Source of the DNA: Biscogniauxia marginata | Lineage: Eukaryota > Ascomycota > Sordariomycetes > Xylariales > Xylariaceae | DNA length: 64,000 nt | NCBI GenBank assembly: GCA_022695795.1 | Contig: MU404077.1 | Coordinates: forward strand, 372,001-436,000 | Direction of reading: 5' to 3' | Shown: positions 22,152 through 32,493 of the stretch, piece after piece | How the letters are laid out: the number at the start of each line of letters is the position of its first letter | Position numbering within the stretch: position 1 is the first letter of the stretch | Program-made: the position numbers and the translations under genes | The notes under the pieces: generated by a model | What the model saw: only the letters and a program-made list of their open reading frames with translations | What the model was told of the DNA's origin: nothing | Databases searched by the model: none

Positions 22152-23313
22152 GGAGGAGGAGGAGGAAAGTTGGGAGGGGAGAGGGATTTGCAAGACTGGG
22201 GGAGAAAGAAAAAAAAAAGGGGGGGCGTTAGGAAGGTGGCAGCGGCGATGATATGTAAGGTACCTACCTACCTACCTAGGTAGAATTAGAAACTGTGTAA
22301 AGTTCGTAAATCGTGATTGCGAGTGCCGTGGGTACCTAAGGTAGGGAGGGAGGGAGGCCGTCACTTCTATAGTCATCAAGATACACTTATAGAAATACAA
22401 AAGGGGAGAGCGAAGACTACAGCGAACAGCGTGTTCTATGTCAATGGATGTCATCAATCGAGCTACGTTGGTAATCTGGCCAAATCTGGCCAATGTGCCT
22501 ACCTGTCTGTGTACTTTCTTTATAACGTAGCTAGACATCTTAATTCACAAATTACTGTATCATCGAGATACGCAACACAACTTCCAAAAGGTGAGTCTGA
22601 AAAGGGATATTGTATAATCTTGTAATAGAAATATCTTCGCACAATGAAGTAAATTCTATCTCGAGGGCCATAAGATAAAACACATAATTTTCTCCTTTCT
22701 CTTCTATCATGCTCCTGCCGCCTGTCTGTCTGTCGTCTTGCCTATGAAATAAGAAATGTGATGATTTGTAGTATCGGACATGCGATACGGGCGTACATAG
22801 GCAGAGAGAGGCAATGAGACCTGCTCTCGCTGGACAAGACAAGGCAAATGAATGCTATCCTCCCTCCCTTTCTAAATTGGGGAAAATGAAATCGGAAACA
22901 GGACCAGGCCCGTCCTACTGTGAATAGGTAGACACGTAGGGAGGATGGCGAGGGCACAAGAAGGGGGATCTAAAACATAAAACAGGAAATTTTCAGGTTA
23001 GGTTGTCGGAATCTCGTAATGCGTGACGAAGAGCTGAGCAACTTGTTACTCGGGTAGAAGAAATACCAGACTTTAGACGGGGGGCGGAGGAAGGAAGAAG
23101 GAAGCAGGAGATAAAAACCATCCCAACTGGTGATTCTGGAACTAGGGTTGATCCATGGCTGACTGTCTCGATGCTTCAGCTTGGTTCGGGTTCTCTTGAT
23201 TTTGTCCCCAAATTAAACTGCCTGCCAGTCCCCCGGGAGCCGGACGATCCAACTTTTTGGCGCAAAGAAAGCTCTCAGTCCAGGTTTTCCTCCGTCTTTA
23301 TTATTTAAAGTCG
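22152..23313. other. convergent intergenic region
   Basis: Between the 3' ends of the MFS transporter and 6-phosphogluconolactonase genes. It has a purine-rich run just after the transporter stop and a CCTA tetranucleotide tract ending in CCTAGGTAG at about 22259-22283. No gene seen. Confidence 0.45.
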
Positions 23314-24099
23314 TCATAGAAATCCGCGTCGGGGAAAGGAGACGCCCTCCACAGCCGCGTTGTCGGTAAACCAGCTGCAGCGCTCGCCCGTCGCCTCGTT
23401 GACGAGCGCACACGGAAGCCCGTTGCCCTCCTCGAAAATTTGCTTCATAATGCCCTTCTTTGCGGCGCCGGTCGCCACAAATGCGATCCTGACCGAGTGT
23501 GTGATTACGGGGAGCGTCAGGGTGATGCGCCTGGCCGGCGGCTTGGGCGAGTCCTCGATCGGCGCGACCCAGGCATCAGTCTCGCGGAGCAGCGCATGGC
23601 CTGGGAACAGACTGCAGGTGTGGCCGTCGGGGCCTGCGCCGAGAAGGAGGAGGTCGAAGATGGGGAGCTTGACCGAGTCGCCCTTGGCAAACGAGTTGAC
23701 TAACACTTTCTCGTACTGGTCTGCCAGCTCCTGGGTGTCGTCGAGGTACTCAGTGTCGATCGGGTGGACGACGGGCTGACCCAGAGCGGTGGGGATCTTG
23801 TCTAACAACTCCTTCTTGACTAGCCCATAGTTGCTGTCTTCGTGGTCTAGAGGCACGGCTCGCTCGTCGGCGAAGAATATCTCCCACTTGTCGAAATACA
23901 CCTTGTCCTCCTCAGATGCGGGCTTGGCTAGCAGAGCCTGAGCGAGGGTCTCTGGTAGGGAGCCGCCCGAGATACCGATCTTGAAGACGCCGTGGCGTGT
24001 TATACCGGCGTTCTGGCTGGCTATGATGTAGGATCGCAACGCCGGGGCGAGGGCGTTGACATCGCTAAAAGGGAAGAGATTCGGTTGCTTGCCCGGCAT
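23314..24099 (-). CDS. sol3: 6-phosphogluconolactonase
   Basis: Minus-strand single-exon gene of 261 aa, starting MPGKQPNLFPFSD at the ATG 24097-24099. The frame is open upstream, but those residues are hydrophobic and Pro-rich with no family similarity, so the inner Met is chosen. Hallmarks of the Sol/DevB family are visible: GISGGSLP near residue 50, FFADERAVPLDHEDSNYG, and LLLGAGPDGHTCSLFPGH with the conserved GPDGHT loop. It ends with NEATGERCSWFTDNAA. The enzyme hydrolyses 6-phosphoglucono-1,5-lactone in the oxidative pentose phosphate pathway, supplying NADPH in the cytosol. Length agrees with the family (about 250-320 aa). No intron is needed. The symbol follows the yeast SOL3/SOL4 paralogues and cannot distinguish between them. 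Confidence 0.93.
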   Translation of the reverse strand: MPGKQPNLFPFSDVNALAPALRSYIIASQNAGITRHGVFKIGISGGSLPETLAQALLAKPASEEDKVYFDKWEIFFADERAVPLDHEDSNYGLVKKELLDKIPTALGQPVVHPIDTEYLDDTQELADQYEKVLVNSFAKGDSVKLPIFDLLLLGAGPDGHTCSLFPGHALLRETDAWVAPIEDSPKPPARRITLTLPVITHSVRIAFVATGAAKKGIMKQIFEEGNGLPCALVNEATGERCSWFTDNAAVEGVSFPRRGFL

Positions 24100-24530
24100 G
24101 GTGAGTACAGGCGGGATGGGTGGCTGTGAGCTGAGTGGGAGGCGGCAAAATAAAAACAAGAGACAGAGAGAGAGAGGGCAAGCTTGTTTAATATGTGTGA
24201 GGTGTTTGCGGATGGCGGGGCAAACGAGCAAAAAACGGTGGTGACGGCGATGTAACTTGATGGTGGGGCTGTTGAAGGGTGATTCTCGTACAGTCAGAGC
24301 TTCACCAGGCGAATTGAATGGTTTATTTGCGTCTCTGCGTTGTTGGTGAGGCCGAGAATCGATAAACTGAGGGTTTGGGTGTCTTTATCCCTTAGGTGAG
24401 GGCTTGATAAAAGAGGTAGAGGTAGTGGTACAAACAAGGCAAGTGGTGATGAGTTGAAGGACTTGTGTGTGTACTTAGGAGGTAAGTACCTCATTTCGGT
24501 ATGAGGTCAGGTAGGTATGTACTTATGTAT

Positions 24531-24575
24531 GTACCTACATGCCTTACCTACGTACCTACCTAGGCATGTAGGTAC
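24531..24575. repeat. perfect 14-bp inverted repeat (hairpin)
   Basis: GTACCTACATGCCT at 24531-24544 is exactly reverse-complementary to AGGCATGTAGGTAC at 24562-24575, with a 17-nt loop that is itself made of TACC units. It sits about 430 bp upstream of the 6-phosphogluconolactonase start codon, on the promoter side. Confidence 0.75.
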
Positions 24576-24984
24576 GTACCTAAAGCTACCTGATGTTCGT
24601 CTGAAGCCAGATTGATAAAGAGATACAGCCCAACTAAGACATCAGATAAGGGGTGGAAATTCACAGAAGAAAATTCAGTTTATTAATCACCAATTAGACG
24701 CCCGAGCTACACTCTTGGGACCCCTTTTCTCTCTCTAGAACATCAGATTTATAGATGTTGTTGTGTCAACATCTCCTGCCACGGCGGGGTGATTGACGTA
24801 GGACAGAACCAAATTTGGTCCGCTAATGGTTGGGCGGGGCAAGGAACGGCCTGGGTAGTGGGTCCTACACACCGAATATTGGTAGGTACCTCATAGTGGG
24901 GGTGCTGCCTGTGCGACATCTTACAGCGGACCAAGTGATTGCGACAGCGATTTCAGGCTCTGCAAAAAACAGGTACAAGCGGGA

Positions 24985-25017
24985 GGGGCCAGAGGGGCCA
25001 GAGGGGCAGAGGGGCAC
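24985..25017. repeat. short GAGGGGCCA tandem repeat
   Basis: Three to four copies of a GGGGCCAGA-like 9-10-nt unit, the last one degenerate. Intergenic, no associated gene. Confidence 0.6.
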
Positions 25018-26560
25018 ATTACATCAATTTTCTATCAGTTTCTTTTCCAACATAACATAAACTCTCATAATGTTGTATAACTATTATGACTTGTGTGGAT
25101 TAACCTTTTCTTCTTGTATTACATGTACCTTTTAAACCCCAAATCTTCTATATACTGTGGGGGTGGTCTATGCACCCAGGGTTTAAATGCAATTTTTCAG
25201 TAGCTACACCAGATTCTCTGGACCATCAGAATTACAACCCACGTTCGTTTTCTTTTGGTTTGCTTCATCCACTACATTAATACCTATATTCCCCTCTAAC
25301 TAGATTACATACAACAGCTAAAACCTGGAATAGGAAACAAATAAATGAAGAGTCAAGTCGGTAGCTAAGGTGGGTGCATAAGTAATTGAAGCTCTCCCGC
25401 AATATATCCATGCAAGCACGAAAGAGAAATGCCTATATGTATTAATGTTTATCAGGCTGGAATGTGGCAACGTGGGGGTCTTCCAAGCAAGCAAAGTCGA
25501 TCAGTTCTCCTTTGATATCGGAACTCAAATGACAAGTCAAGTTCATATCGATATATTACCTGCATACCTCTCAAATACAACATACCTTCTTTCATTGTTG
25601 GTTTGATCACCAGTATTATCATCATACTCTAACACGAGGCGAATCGACTCGGTACCATCGATTCGTCAACTACCTAGGTAGTTCGGGATTTGAGCCCCTA
25701 AAGCCTGCGACGATAATCCTTCAGTCTAGCCCAACGGCAATCGAGTCCAAGCAATCTGAGTCAACGACGGCCATATCTCAAAAAGAAAAGTCCAACCGGG
25801 TAGGTTTTGTGACTTTACTAGTAACCTAACTAGTAAATAGTCGAGATGACGGCAGCGTGTAGTCACGATGATGGCACTATTTAGACTTTATAGAAGCGAT
25901 ACTTCAGAGCAATGCCTTTATCTTCTCATGTTACTCGAGTCTACCAGTTTCGTAAGTACCTTTTCCTGCGATGTAGAAGCAGTAAACGTGCAACGTGGAT
26001 CGGCAGGGAACATGGCGATGAAAGCTGCTCGCTACTGCAATGTATCCCGTCGATCCATATCGTCGGGTATTGTACTGGTGTTGTACCTTTGTATGTGTCG
26101 ATTCCATATGTAGGTAGTTAAAAGTGAATTACTATAACACCACTGTACCTAATTAGCCTACACCGCAATTCTGTACAAGGCAAGTTAAAAAAAAACCATT
26201 ATGTACACATTGAATAGGTAATAACTATATCTTCCTAGCCAATAATTATGAGAAACCGCAGGTTTGCTTGCATTGAAGTAATCATTGGTTGTGTTGATAC
26301 ATATAATCGACTTGATGACTCCAATTCCCGCCATACTAGCGGTACCGGCGCCGAGGAACCGATACCGAGTACCGAGCCTTCAAAAGAATCACTCGGCAAT
26401 TATGTCTCTGAGCAGTTTCACATATATTGATTGACGTAACCAACGCACCGTCTTATGTACCTATTTTCATCAATAGATCGAAACGATCAAACTACCTACT
26501 CAGCAACACAAACTGCTCATAAAACTGTTGAAAATTATTTCATTTGTTGGTAACTTCGCG

Positions 26561-27678
26561 ATGGCACGGCCGAAGTACCTAACGGGCGACTCTGCCGCAA
26601 TCAATGAATTCATTGACCGATTCGATGTGCGTCCTTTCCAAACCCAACAAAACATCCGCGTAATTTGAATCTCATATCTGCTAGGTTTTTCTTCTCGACT
26701 GCGATGGTAAATGTTATTTCAAGCCTATCGTTCACGATTTCAAAGACTGAACCTAGTGCATAGGAGTACTATGGTCTGGAGACCACCTCTTTGAGGGTAT
26801 CGTCGAGACGTTAGAGCTGCTGAGGTCAAGAGGTCCGTATATATAACTTCATGGTCACGAGAAGGGGAAAGAGGGGGACATTCATATAATAACATCTGAT
26901 ATCCTGGAATCTAGGCAAGAAGGTGGTATTCGTAACGAACAACTCAACCAAGTCGCGGCCCGACTACCAGAAGAAGCTGACGGCCATGGGCATCCCGAGC
27001 AACGTGGAAGAGATCTTCGCCTCGGCCTACTCGGCTGCCATATATATCTCGCGCATCATAAAACTTCCCGCCCCCAAGAACAAGGTCTTCATCATCGGCG
27101 AGAGCGGCATCGAGACAGAGCTGCGTACCGAGGGCGTGCCCTTCGTCGGCGGCACGGATCCTGCCCTGCGACGGGATATAACCCCAGAGGACTTCGCCGG
27201 GCTAGCCGACGGGTCGCTACTGGACCCCGACGTCGGCATCGTTCTTGCGGGCCTCGACTTCCATATCAACTATCTCAAGCTATCCATGGGGTTCCAGTAC
27301 CTTCAGCGGGGTGCTAAGTTCCTCGCCACGAACCTCGACAGCACGCTACCCATGAGCCACGCCTTTTTCCCGGGTGCAGGCTCTATCTCAATCCCATTGA
27401 TAAACATGTCGGGACAGAGCCCCACGGCACTGGGTAAGCCTAGCCAAGCCATGATGGACGCCATCGAGGGGAAGTTCCAGCTGGATCGGGCACGGACTTG
27501 CATGGTTGGTGATCGCCTGAACACCGATATCCAGTTTGGCATCGAGGGGAAGCTAGGAGGGACACTGGCCGTGCTGACGGGAGTGAGTAAGAAAGAGCAG
27601 TGGGAGGCAGAAGGCGCTGAAGTCGTTCCCTCGTATTACGTCGATAAGCTAAGCGACCTCAGAGCTGCAGCTTCATGA
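26561..27678 (+). CDS. pho13: Pho13-type HAD phosphatase (4-nitrophenylphosphatase / phosphoglycolate phosphatase)
   Basis: Four exons: 26561-26626, 26685-26706 (a 22-nt microexon), 26764-26832 and 26915-27678. They sum to 921 nt and 306 aa, close to yeast Pho13 (312 aa). The start is MARPKYLTGDSAAINEF. HAD motif I is split: the microexon encodes VFLLDCD and the first base of the next Gly, so the nucleophile Asp27 and acid/base Asp29 lie in it. Motif II is VFVTNNSTKSR. The C2-type cap follows, then motif IV MVGDRLNTDIQFG. The family removes phosphate from aryl phosphates and, physiologically, from 2-phosphoglycolate and side products of glycolysis and the pentose phosphate pathway (metabolite repair). 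Intron 3 has a less common GTCCGT donor but keeps the frame. The assignment is strong. Confidence 0.92.
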
Positions 27679-28389
27679 TCACTTGATTCATGTTTTTCAC
27701 TGAGGACTTTAAAGGTCGGGTTCCAAGAGAGCATCGGTGTGAAGCGTACAGGACGAGCTGAATTCATGGACTTCTTTACCGCATTCGAACTGCATGGCTT
27801 GCTATATAGATAGACCACCGATATAAACGATTAGAGTCACAGGACGACAACAACTTAGAGACAAGATACATAGGGGTTTATCATAGATTTGCATTCCCTT
27901 AATCCCCTGGGCATACAGTTTATTTCCTACGCCTTGTCCAATTTTTCAACGCGATAGTCTCAAAACCGGAGCCCCGACCCCGAACCTGACCCCAAACTTG
28001 GCAAAACCTCGGAAGGCATACCGTACCGAATTCCCCGAAACCGCACAACCTGCCCAATAAGATCTTCAGGGGCACAGGGTCCTGCATCCCCGCGTAGTAT
28101 CACTGGCTTAGACATGCTGCGAGAGGTTCGCTGATGAGTTGGCAGCTGTGATCCCCAGACCCCGTTCTAGATATAAGGGGGGAGGAAGCCACCACAAGTT
28201 ACCTGTCCCATCGAGCATCGGGGTACACCCATTTATACAGTTCGAGTCCATTCCCGAGCTCGACCGTCCGCCCTCTGCTCTCTATCCCATAGTTCTCCAT
28301 ACTGACACCAATATTTACCCTCCTTCCGACCGGATATCTTCGCCTTAATAACCTACAGACAGACAGACAGACAGACAGACAAGAAACCA
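27679..28389. other. intergenic, promoter of the PhyH-like gene
   Basis: No gene seen. Includes a possible TATA-like AGATATAA at about 28169-28176 and the CAGA repeat at 28354-28381 directly before the next start codon. Confidence 0.45.
28354..28381. repeat. (CAGA)n microsatellite in 5' leader
   Basis: About seven tandem ACAG units end eight bases before the ATG at 28390, so the repeat must lie in the 5' UTR or core promoter. Length changes would alter leader spacing. Confidence 0.85.
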
Positions 28390-29445
28390 ATGGCCTCGCC
28401 CCCCGCGCCCCTCACCGAGGACGAGAAGGCCTTCTTCCTCGCGAACGGCTACCTCAAGCTGACGAACTGCTTCACGCGCGCGCAGGCCGCCTCCGTGACC
28501 GAGGGCATGTGGACGCGCCTGGGCATGTCGCCGACGGACAAGCGGACCTGGACGCGCGCGCGCACGCACATGCCGTCGCACCGGGCCTTCGACGGCGCCG
28601 CCTTCGCGCCCAAGGCGTGGGCCGCCATCTGCGAGCTCTGCGGCGGCGAGGACCGCGTCGACCCAGCCTCGCGGCTCTGGCGCGACTCGCTGATCGTAAA
28701 CCTGGGCGCGCCACCATCATCACCACCATCACCGCCGACGGAGGAAGAGGGGAAGGAAGACGCGGCCGCGCAAAGGCAGAAGGAGCGCCGGGACCCCAGA
28801 GACCTCGACGGCTGGCACGTCGACGGCGACTTCTTCGTGCACTACCTCGACAGCCCCGAGCAGGCGCTGCTCGTGATCCCGCTGTTCAGCGATGTCGAGC
28901 CCGACGGCGGCGGCGCCACGATGCTGTGCCCGGGGGCGATCCCGCGCGTGGCGCGCTGGCTGCGCGACAACCCCGCCGGCGTGTCGCCGCGCATGGTGCC
29001 GCGGTCGCGGGGCGCTGACTTCGCGTGGGGCGAGCGCGACGCCGCCGCCGCCGCCGCCGACGGCAGCTGGTACCGGGACGCGGTGGGCGGCTGCGCGGAC
29101 GACGAGTTCGTGGAGGCGTGCGGGCGCGCCGGCGACGTGTTCCTCCTGCACCCGCTGATGGTGCACTCGGCGACGGCGAACCCGCGGCGCCTCGTCCGCG
29201 TCATCACGAACCCGCCGGTGAGCCTGAGGGAGCCGCACCGCTTCGACCGCGACGACGACGGGGACTACAGCCTCGTGGAGCGGAAGACGATGCTGGCGGC
29301 GGGCGGGCGGGAGGGCCTGAGGGGGTGGCGGATCACGGCGCCGCGGGAGCGGCTGGTGCCGCAGAGGGTGAGGATCCAGGAGGAGATGAAGAGGGCGGAG
29401 GTGCGGAGGTTGGAGGAGCAGAGGAAGGTCGGCGCGGCTGCTTGA
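28390..29445 (+). CDS. phytanoyl-CoA dioxygenase (PhyH)-like Fe(II)/2-oxoglutarate oxygenase
   Basis: Intronless frame of 351 aa with very high GC content. The N-terminus LTEDEKAFFLANGYLKL is the usual PhyH opening. The metal ligands fit the 2-His-1-carboxylate triad: His143 and Asp145 in WHVDGDFF, and His259 in FLLHPLMVHSA. Arg267 or Arg270 (RRLVRVITN) would bind 2-oxoglutarate. A low-complexity insert with SSPPSPPTEEE and charged residues (about 108-138) precedes the first ligand. The C-terminal helix is Arg/Glu-rich. The family hydroxylates lipids, secondary metabolites or other small molecules; the substrate cannot be inferred. No biosynthetic gene cluster surrounds it (neighbours are Pho13 and DHFR), so a standalone metabolic role is likely. 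Confident in fold, not in substrate. Confidence 0.85.
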   Translation: MASPPAPLTEDEKAFFLANGYLKLTNCFTRAQAASVTEGMWTRLGMSPTDKRTWTRARTHMPSHRAFDGAAFAPKAWAAICELCGGEDRVDPASRLWRDSLIVNLGAPPSSPPSPPTEEEGKEDAAAQRQKERRDPRDLDGWHVDGDFFVHYLDSPEQALLVIPLFSDVEPDGGGATMLCPGAIPRVARWLRDNPAGVSPRMVPRSRGADFAWGERDAAAAAADGSWYRDAVGGCADDEFVEACGRAGDVFLLHPLMVHSATANPRRLVRVITNPPVSLREPHRFDRDDDGDYSLVERKTMLAAGGREGLRGWRITAPRERLVPQRVRIQEEMKRAEVRRLEEQRKVGAAA

Positions 29446-31268
29446 GCTTAAGGTGTTGTCTGAAGTCTCGGAGCCGGAGTCGGATGTATTTGAGTATGAA
29501 GACTGCCCTTTTTGAGGTGAAAACGGTGGTGTTGGTGATCATGTTAGATCGTTGATATGTAATAGGGCAAGGGAGGTAAAGGGGAAAGCGGCCAAAGGCG
29601 TCGGAAGAGGAGAAACGGAAGGGCGAGGAGGATGAGTATAGGGCGGATAGTATAAGAGAAAAGCAAAAGAAAATTAAAAATTTGAATAAACTTATAAACT
29701 TGTTGAATAGGTGATTTACTAGAAATGGAATGGGTAAAAAGGGGAGGGGGAGGGAAAAGATGTCAAAGGGTGACGTGGTATATTCCGGAACCCTCTACGT
29801 TACTCTAATTTTGCTACCCATCTAGCATGTTTCTTCTGAATAGTTACTTGATATCCTGATTTTACTCTTACTCACTGCTAGTTAGCAATGAAAAAGAATA
29901 TCGACTACCTACTAAAGGCAAGCACCTCGGGGAAGCAGTGTTAGGTATGATTTTGCTTTTGAGGCAGCTTGCTATTGATATGCAACTATATAAAATCACC
30001 ATGGCCTCCTCTATCGGCTTCGTGTTACGCGTTCAGGCTCCTTTACTTTGTAACTAAGTAGACTAGTAGCAAAACTTCTCATTAGGAGTTCTGAAGTTCT
30101 TGCTTCCGCCTAGCTAATGGGTGACTTAGGCTTCGACTCCTTCTAGCACCGAGCTTGCCTACTAGGTATGTACCTGGTACATAGCTACGCAGCTCGTAAG
30201 GTTCCGGTCGATGTTTCCGGAGAGGAACAACGTCTTCTTATAGATGATCACTAGTATTCGACGGCAACACGTTCTTAACCTGTGGAATACTGTCCCGGTC
30301 GAATTGATTCTCTTGTCCTCGGTTAACGCCCACCCTTAAAATCACTTTATAAATGTTTTGTCATAACATTCCAAGTCAAGATGAAGTTCTTCGTAGTTTC
30401 ATGCATATGACCTAACTAGGTATTCGATTCATTCAAACTCAACAGTAACTGACAAATGATATTGCTAATCCATATGTGTTTCGTTCGGTTTCTTATGTAG
30501 CTTCTTCATAGATATGAAAAATAGTCGTTAATTAATCAATTTATATTTCATGCTAATCCAGTTGCTTAAAATGCGGTCTATGCTCTTCAGCTTATGCTTC
30601 TGGGACGTCGTTGTCTACGTCATAACGCGCTGCACGGTACCTACCTACTCAATCGTAAGACCGGGGGGGATAAGAGTGTCAACTTATAAGAATCGCCATC
30701 ACCAGCACGACAAAGATACAAGTATAACACCTGTATATCTCATTTAATTTACATGTGTTTTTATATGTATTTAAATAACTGTAGCGTGCCACTTAACAAT
30801 AAACATTGAAAAGTGAAAAGCAAACTGAGCGAGTATACAAAGAGCACGAGCTTCGGAAATGTAAGGAGTTGTCTCCTCACCTACAGCGCCACGTCACAGT
30901 GCAGTGACACACTACCTAGATACAGGGGGGAGGCAGGCTTTCACCGCGATGGAGACGCGCCTTGGGAATAATTTGCTCCCCGCAAAATGGGGGCCTTACA
31001 TCTTTTTTAAGCCAGTTGGGTTTGACCGGGCCAACCCACCACCAACTACAACCCCAAAAAATAATACCTACTACCTCTCATACGTTATAACTACACGATA
31101 GGATATTCTCGCGACTAAAAAGAAGAACAATAATCCTCTTCTTTTTTCTCGATACTAATCCCCAACGTCGTGAAACCGGGAAGAAAAGAAGCAAGGAAGA
31201 AATAAACCAAGCCCCGGGAACAGAAAAGTCCCCGCCGCGCTCTCCCTTCCCCCCTCCCCTTTTCCAGG
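29446..31268. other. 1.8 kb intergenic region
   Basis: Contains the 3' UTR of the PhyH-like gene and the DHFR promoter. AT-rich and stop-dense; no gene or repeat of note beyond scattered TACCTA motifs. Confidence 0.45.
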
Positions 31269-31673
31269 ATGGACTTGACGATGTCTCGAGAGTCGTCCTC
31301 CTCGGTTTCCAGCCAGATGCTACCGCTCGAGCTCACGCTCGTGGTCGCAGCGACCCGCAACATGGGCATCGGGCGCGGGGGCAAGCTGCCGTGGACGGGG
31401 CTGAGGAAGGAGATGGCGTATTTCGCCCGCGTGACGAAGCGTCTACCGCCGCCTCCCGAGCCCGACGTATCTCCCGTAAGTTATACATCACATGCATTAC
31501 TGTCTACAAGCACCTCTTGTCATTTCATAACATGATATTTATATTTTGTTTTTTTACTCTATTTAGGAAGGGAGGGGGGAGTTATGTGTACTCATTTTCA
31601 TATATCATCTTCATCTCAAATCATGGATTTTGTCCCGGTCCTTACCGAAGGGGTTGAGAGAAGGGGGAAGAAT

Positions 31674-31730
<57 letters not shown>

Positions 31731-32252
31731 AAACAACGTATACTCATAATCTACCCGCAGGACCCCCTACGCATGAACGTGGTGATCATGGGCCGCAAGA
31801 CGTGGGACAGCATACCGGTGCAGTTCCGGCCGCTCAAGGGGCGCCTCAACATCGTCATCAGCCGGTCGCACACGAAGGCGCCGCCGCCGCGCGAGGAGGT
31901 CATGCCCGAGCTCGACCCCGTGCGCGTGCGGTCCATGGACCAGGCAATCACGTACCTGACGACGACGGGAGCGGCGGCGGCCGGCGCCCCCCAAACGGGC
32001 AAGGTCTTCGTCATTGGCGGTGCCCAGATCTACCGCGCCGCCCTCCGGCACCGCGAGGCCAGCCGCATCCTGCTCACCCGCGTCATGACCGACTTCCAGT
32101 GCGACACCTATTTCCCGCTGGAGCTGTCCGGCCGCTGGGTCAAGAGACCCAAGGAGGAGCTGGACAAGTGGGTGGGCGAGACGGTGCCGGAGGGGCTGCA
32201 GGTGGAAAACGGGGTAGAGTACGAGTTTCAGATGTGGGAGAGGGCTGATTGA
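31269..32252 (+). CDS. dfr1: dihydrofolate reductase
   Basis: Two exons, 31269-31475 and 31761-32252, giving 232 aa. The intron of 285 nt (GTAAGT...CCGCAG) is unusually long for this window because of a pure (GA)26 tract. The protein shows ELTLVVAATRNMGIGRGGKLPW, the substrate/NADPH loop of DHFR, then VVIMGRKTWDSIP, LNIVISR and VFVIGGAQIYRAAL, all in family order. It ends with YEFQMWERAD. DHFR reduces dihydrofolate to tetrahydrofolate using NADPH and is essential for thymidylate and purine synthesis; it is the target of antifolates. The start could instead be the Met at residue 17 (MLPLELTL), since the first 16 residues are Ser-rich and unlike the family. It is convergent with cbp3, 241 bp apart. 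Confidence 0.95.
31677..31728. repeat. (GA)26 microsatellite inside the DHFR intron
   Basis: 52 bp of uninterrupted AG dinucleotide lying about 30 nt upstream of the intron's 3' splice site. Confidence 0.95.
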
Positions 32253-32493
32253 GATTTCCTATTTTTTTTCTTGTTCTACATTGCATCTTCTTCTTTCTTT
32301 TGCATCATCTTACGCACCATCATGTCGTCTTGTACAAGTAAAAATGCATGTTGAGATATCCTTGTCGGATTTCTCAACCTCCCATGTCTGATGAGGACGC
32401 GTCATGACCGAACCTGAATGTTACGTAACGAATGCCCCGGCCCATATACTTACTCCCAACGATACCTACATGCAATAATGATACATCCCAGAC

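Larger units (their letters stand above)
24100..26560. other. 2.5 kb intergenic region
   Basis: Lies between divergent genes (6-phosphogluconolactonase and the Pho13-type phosphatase). Contains the hairpin at 24531-24575, a tandem G-rich repeat at about 24985-25017 and the short palindrome AACTACCTAGGTAGTT at about 25668-25683. No gene is recognised; an 81-codon frame at 25868-26113 has no family features. Confidence 0.45.

Noticed and set aside
31584..32252. Reading the DHFR second exon as starting upstream through the GA repeat
   Set aside because: The (GA)n run would translate as Arg-Glu repeats fused to DHFR; splice sites and family alignment place it in an intron.
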